The notes under the pieces are model-generated. The model did not search any database, was not told where the DNA came from, and worked only from the letters and a program-made list of their open reading frames with translations. Source: Bacteroidales bacterium UBA6360 (lineage in GTDB: Bacteria; Bacteroidota; Bacteroidia; Bacteroidales; UBA932). Taken from it: 16,279 bases of DNA. A program made the translations under genes and the position numbers. The stretch covers positions 1 through 16,279 of the forward strand of contig DJRM01000031.1 of the NCBI GenBank assembly GCA_002440085.1, read 5' to 3'. This document shows positions 13,568 to 16,279 of the stretch, in pieces (the stretch's first letter is position 1; the number at the start of each line of letters is the position of its first letter).

Positions 13568-15895
13568 CTATTTTATGCGTTTCACGACAACGGCACCGAA
13601 ACGGAATGTCTGGGCGGCTGTGGCAGAGACTTTTTCCGTATATTCTCCAGTAGAGAAATCTATGGTGGTGTCGTCCGCAGCCTGAAGCTTGAGAGTAACT
13701 TTCTCCTTGCCAAGCAGTTCCGTAGGAAGTTCCACATAAAACTCGTCAGGAGTGAGAGGCAGTTTCATTTCCTCGGAACCTGATGCAGGCAGTGGGCGGA
13801 TAAGAATCTTCTCGAACTGGACAGGAGTTCCGTCTCCGACAGAATACGAAATGTTCCAATTTACAGGAGTCTGGCCTGTCGCATCCTCTTTTTGGGAACC
13901 ACCTGCAGCAGAGAATACAAGAACAAGTTTCTTTGCCGCGACGGTTTCTGTTGAAAATGAAATTGTAAATCCGGCACCGGCCGTTCCGTCCGCAACATTC
14001 CAAAGAACTGAATCCCACCTCATAGCCTTAGGGTCGGCAATTGCTCCCGTTTCCATATAGCCGGAAGTCTGATTGAGTTTCCCCGTCCCCAAGAACGAAC
14101 CTGAGCCGAATGACGGTTTCCATGCAAGGCCATCATAGTGAAGGTCAGAACCTGAACCTTTACCTGTCGGCCAATACCATTCAACGACTTTTTCACTGAA
14201 TCCGGTCTCTCCGAGGGCAATGTCAGAAAGTTCCATCGGACGAATCTGATACCTGCCAAGAAGTTCGGCATTCTGAAAATATCCGTTTTCCGTATTCACT
14301 ATAACGCCAGAAATATCTCCTGAGCCCTGCGGCACGCCGTTTTGAGTCCTGAGCCATTCAACATCACTGTTAACAAGCATATTTATCGTGCTGCACGACG
14401 CATCCGAAAGAATCCTGTAATCCATATTCTGCTTCCTGTTCTTAATCCAATCAGAAGCATCCTTAACTGTTGTTCCGACATTATTGTAGCTTCCATAGCT
14501 GAACGCAATCTCGACATCCTTGAGCGTTGTCCAAGTATAGATATCCTCATCAGTCAGTTCCGAAATCGCCTTCTGACGAGCCGGGAGCGAAATGTTCTCC
14601 TCCACTGTCACGATGTTCGCATTGACTCCCTTGAGAGTGTAGCGCACAGGGCTGTCCTCGCGGATGAGAGTCGTACCATTGAGGGAAATCTTCACCTTGT
14701 CGCCCTTCTTGAGGGTGTTGTCCGCAGCCGTGGCGAACTTGAGGCGCACACCGTAGTTGCCGTCAAGAGACTGAACATAGTTCGTGATGGCGGACTCATT
14801 GTCATCATAAGAGATCACCGATGTCATCGGATTGGTCTCCATGTTCTTCTGACCTCCGTCAGCGACAATCACGCCCTCGAAGTAGTCGCCGTCAAAGGTC
14901 TGCTCTCCGGCTGCCGTAAGAAGCGCGCGGAGTTCCTCGAAGCTGTACTGTTTGGTCTTTATGCCCTGGGTAACCTTAAGTTCGACGACGATGCCCTTGG
15001 AAGCAAGTTCGACCTTAATCACGGCCGTGCGGGCTTCCTTGGTCTCATTTTCAGTCACGTCGAAAGAGAGAGACTCCACGGTCGGCGTCACATTGCTTAT
15101 CCAGTCCTTCTGGCTGCCCTCGTAGACTACGCTCGAAACAAGCTCAGGCATGAACGTCCCGAGAACGCAGTCCCACTGGACGGTCTTTGTTCCGGCAAAG
15201 GCCTCGATTGCCATCTCCGTCTCGTTCAGCGTAAGGTGTCCCGGCTCGGAGCCCTGAGTGATTTCGGCCACCGCACGATAGACGGCCTCGTCGATGTCGG
15301 TGTAGGAAACAGTGAGCGTGCCCTTGCGCTGTTCGCCCGTCGTGTTCTCGGCAACGGTGAACGAGAGCTGTCCGTCCTTGAGCTCAAGGCCTCCGATCCA
15401 CTCCGCCGATGATTCTGCCTTAATCAGTGAATAGCCGATGTTGGACTCGACCGCAATCGCGTCCTTCACCTCCCATGCGATGTAGGATTTCTCGTTCTCG
15501 GCGAACGCGAGCTTCGGAGTCCCCTTCTCGCCCTCCTGATTCACGGTGACGGTTATGGTCTTGTCCACTCCGGCAGCAGTGAGCAGAATCTCCGCCCTGC
15601 GGAGGATGTCCGGGTTCTTCTCATAAGTGAGGATGAACTCCCCGTTGCCCTTTCCGCTGCCCTGCTCGATGGATGCCCACTTCACGGCTTCCTTGAAGTC
15701 CGCGTTCCACTGCCCTTTGGCGTAGACGAGCACATGCTCCTTGCCGGACTTGGATTCAAGGTTTATGGTGTTGTCGTTCACGGCCAGGGTCATGGTTGTC
15801 GGAGACTCGGTCTCCTTCTGGCAGGATGCGGCAAGCAGCGCTGATGCGAGGACGGTCGCCGCAAGACATTTTCTTAAAAACAGTTTCATATTCAT
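13568..15895 (-). CDS. BACON/DUF5689-type surface lipoprotein (paralogue 1)
   Basis: A 775-residue protein with a lipoprotein signal (MNMKLFLRKCLAATVLASAL, lipobox ending AASC, cysteine 25). Met3 (15889) is an alternative start. Three BACON-like repeats are apparent at about 33-122, 127-216 and 220-312. Each closes with a strand such as TITVTVNQEG, RAVAEITQGS or VELKVTQGIK, and each carries a Trp-Ala/Ile-x pattern (VKWASIEQGSGKG, AEWIGG, KDWISN). The DUF5689-type domain spans about 317-560 (YSFEELRALL, YFEGVIVADGG, YVQSLDGNYGVRLKF, GRYQIRPMELSDI). A C-terminal beta-sandwich follows (TGQTPVNWNISYSVGDG). No active-site motif is visible; it is probably a surface binding protein working with SusD. 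It lies 48 nt after the SusD gene. Compared with its neighbour it has one extra BACON-like repeat and a shorter C-terminal domain. Confidence 0.9.
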   Translation of the reverse strand: MNMKLFLRKCLAATVLASALLAASCQKETESPTTMTLAVNDNTINLESKSGKEHVLVYAKGQWNADFKEAVKWASIEQGSGKGNGEFILTYEKNPDILRRAEILLTAAGVDKTITVTVNQEGEKGTPKLAFAENEKSYIAWEVKDAIAVESNIGYSLIKAESSAEWIGGLELKDGQLSFTVAENTTGEQRKGTLTVSYTDIDEAVYRAVAEITQGSEPGHLTLNETEMAIEAFAGTKTVQWDCVLGTFMPELVSSVVYEGSQKDWISNVTPTVESLSFDVTENETKEARTAVIKVELASKGIVVELKVTQGIKTKQYSFEELRALLTAAGEQTFDGDYFEGVIVADGGQKNMETNPMTSVISYDDNESAITNYVQSLDGNYGVRLKFATAADNTLKKGDKVKISLNGTTLIREDSPVRYTLKGVNANIVTVEENISLPARQKAISELTDEDIYTWTTLKDVEIAFSYGSYNNVGTTVKDASDWIKNRKQNMDYRILSDASCSTINMLVNSDVEWLRTQNGVPQGSGDISGVIVNTENGYFQNAELLGRYQIRPMELSDIALGETGFSEKVVEWYWPTGKGSGSDLHYDGLAWKPSFGSGSFLGTGKLNQTSGYMETGAIADPKAMRWDSVLWNVADGTAGAGFTISFSTETVAAKKLVLVFSAAGGSQKEDATGQTPVNWNISYSVGDGTPVQFEKILIRPLPASGSEEMKLPLTPDEFYVELPTELLGKEKVTLKLQAADDTTIDFSTGEYTEKVSATAAQTFRFGAVVVKRIK

Positions 15896-15943
15896 ATATT
15901 CAATTATGCAGTGTAAGTAAATTCAAATTTCATTATCATGTCG

Positions 15944-16279
15944 TCATCTCCCATACTGCGCGTACTCGTTGTTGTCGAGCGCTCCACCGGAGTAGGAAAC
16001 CTGCACGGCCGGGATAGGATAGTAGCGGTGACACGGGAGAATATTCTGCTTAATCTTGGACGCGCGTGTCTGGGACTCAGTCACTTCGTACCATGTCCCC
16101 CAGCGCACGAGGTCGAACTTTCTCTGGAACTCGCCGAAGAGCTCACGTCCCCTCTCGACCTTGATTTCCTCCATGATGCGCTTCCAGTCACGGCGCGTGT
16201 ATTCCCTGATGCCGGCGCGCTTCTTAGGCATATTCAGGTAGCGCAGAGCCTCGTCCATGTCGTCCTGAAGCATACAGTG
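15944..16279 (-). CDS. susD-like: RagB/SusD family nutrient-binding lipoprotein, C-terminal part
   Basis: Only the last 111 codons are in the window; the frame runs open through the right edge, so the gene continues beyond it. The signature end of the RagB/SusD family is present: VERGRELFGEFQRKFDLVRW (the conserved E-R-x-x-E-L...R-x-x-D-L-x-R-W helix pair), then YYPIPAVQV, and a final NNEYAQ tail. SusD proteins are outer-membrane-anchored and bind glycans or other polymers for the TonB-dependent partner SusC, which would be expected upstream outside this window. It heads the visible operon, with 48 nt to the first DUF5689 lipoprotein. Nearly full-length homologues are about 500-600 residues, so roughly 80 percent is missing only because of the window. 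Confidence 0.95.
   Translation of the reverse strand, partial: HCMLQDDMDEALRYLNMPKKRAGIREYTRRDWKRIMEEIKVERGRELFGEFQRKFDLVRWGTWYEVTESQTRASKIKQNILPCHRYYPIPAVQVSYSGGALDNNEYAQYGR

Noticed and set aside
14342..15412. Plus-strand open frame (356 codons) opposite the other DUF5689 lipoprotein
   Set aside because: Antisense shadow; no motif and no promoter.

Overview
This looks like a chromosomal segment from a member of the Bacteroidales (Bacteroidota). The evidence is a SusD/RagB-family C-terminus, surface-lipoprotein-type proteins with BACON-like and DUF5689-type domains, a GH97 glycosidase, a DUF4143 AAA+ ATPase, and several Bacteroidota-style promoter elements (-7 box TAnnTTTG with an upstream TTTG-like box). 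No rRNA, tRNA or CRISPR array is visible. The genus cannot be fixed from the sequence alone.

The window has two contrasting halves. The left part (about 1-3140) is AT-rich and accessory in character. It holds an operon-like run of four minus-strand genes: lipoprotein, zinc-ribbon membrane protein, zinc-ribbon membrane protein, lipoprotein. These are followed by a 39-codon remnant of the C-terminus of a larger protein and a tightly linked gene of unknown function (268-828). The spacing of the last two resembles a decayed effector or toxin tail with its surviving partner gene. A perfect 18-bp-arm inverted repeat lies downstream, and a third copy of its arm sits inside the remnant. The operon promoter carries a run of eight Cs between its -33 and -7 boxes.

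The middle (3140-5120) holds a plus-strand DUF4143-type AAA+ ATPase with a PD-(D/E)XK-like tail. It is preceded by a roughly 33-bp four-copy tandem repeat that also encodes consecutive 10-codon micro-ORFs, and followed by the decayed 3' end of a second ATPase of this kind, frameshifted at another C8 run. A helix-turn-helix-like Bacteroidota protein (5118-5855) follows, with its own promoter.

The right, GC-richer part (5988-16279) is one end of a polysaccharide-utilisation-type locus, all on the minus strand. In transcription order it contains SusD (cut by the window edge), two paralogous BACON/DUF5689 lipoproteins, a lipoprotein of the endonuclease/exonuclease/phosphatase (EEP) fold, a secreted retaining-type GH97, a DAACS-family sodium symporter, and a second EEP protein with an ordinary signal peptide. 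A SusC partner would be expected just beyond the right edge. The combination suggests surface capture (SusD plus lipoproteins), cleavage of phosphodiester and alpha-glycosidic bonds, and import of a small organic solute. The actual substrate is not determined by the sequence.
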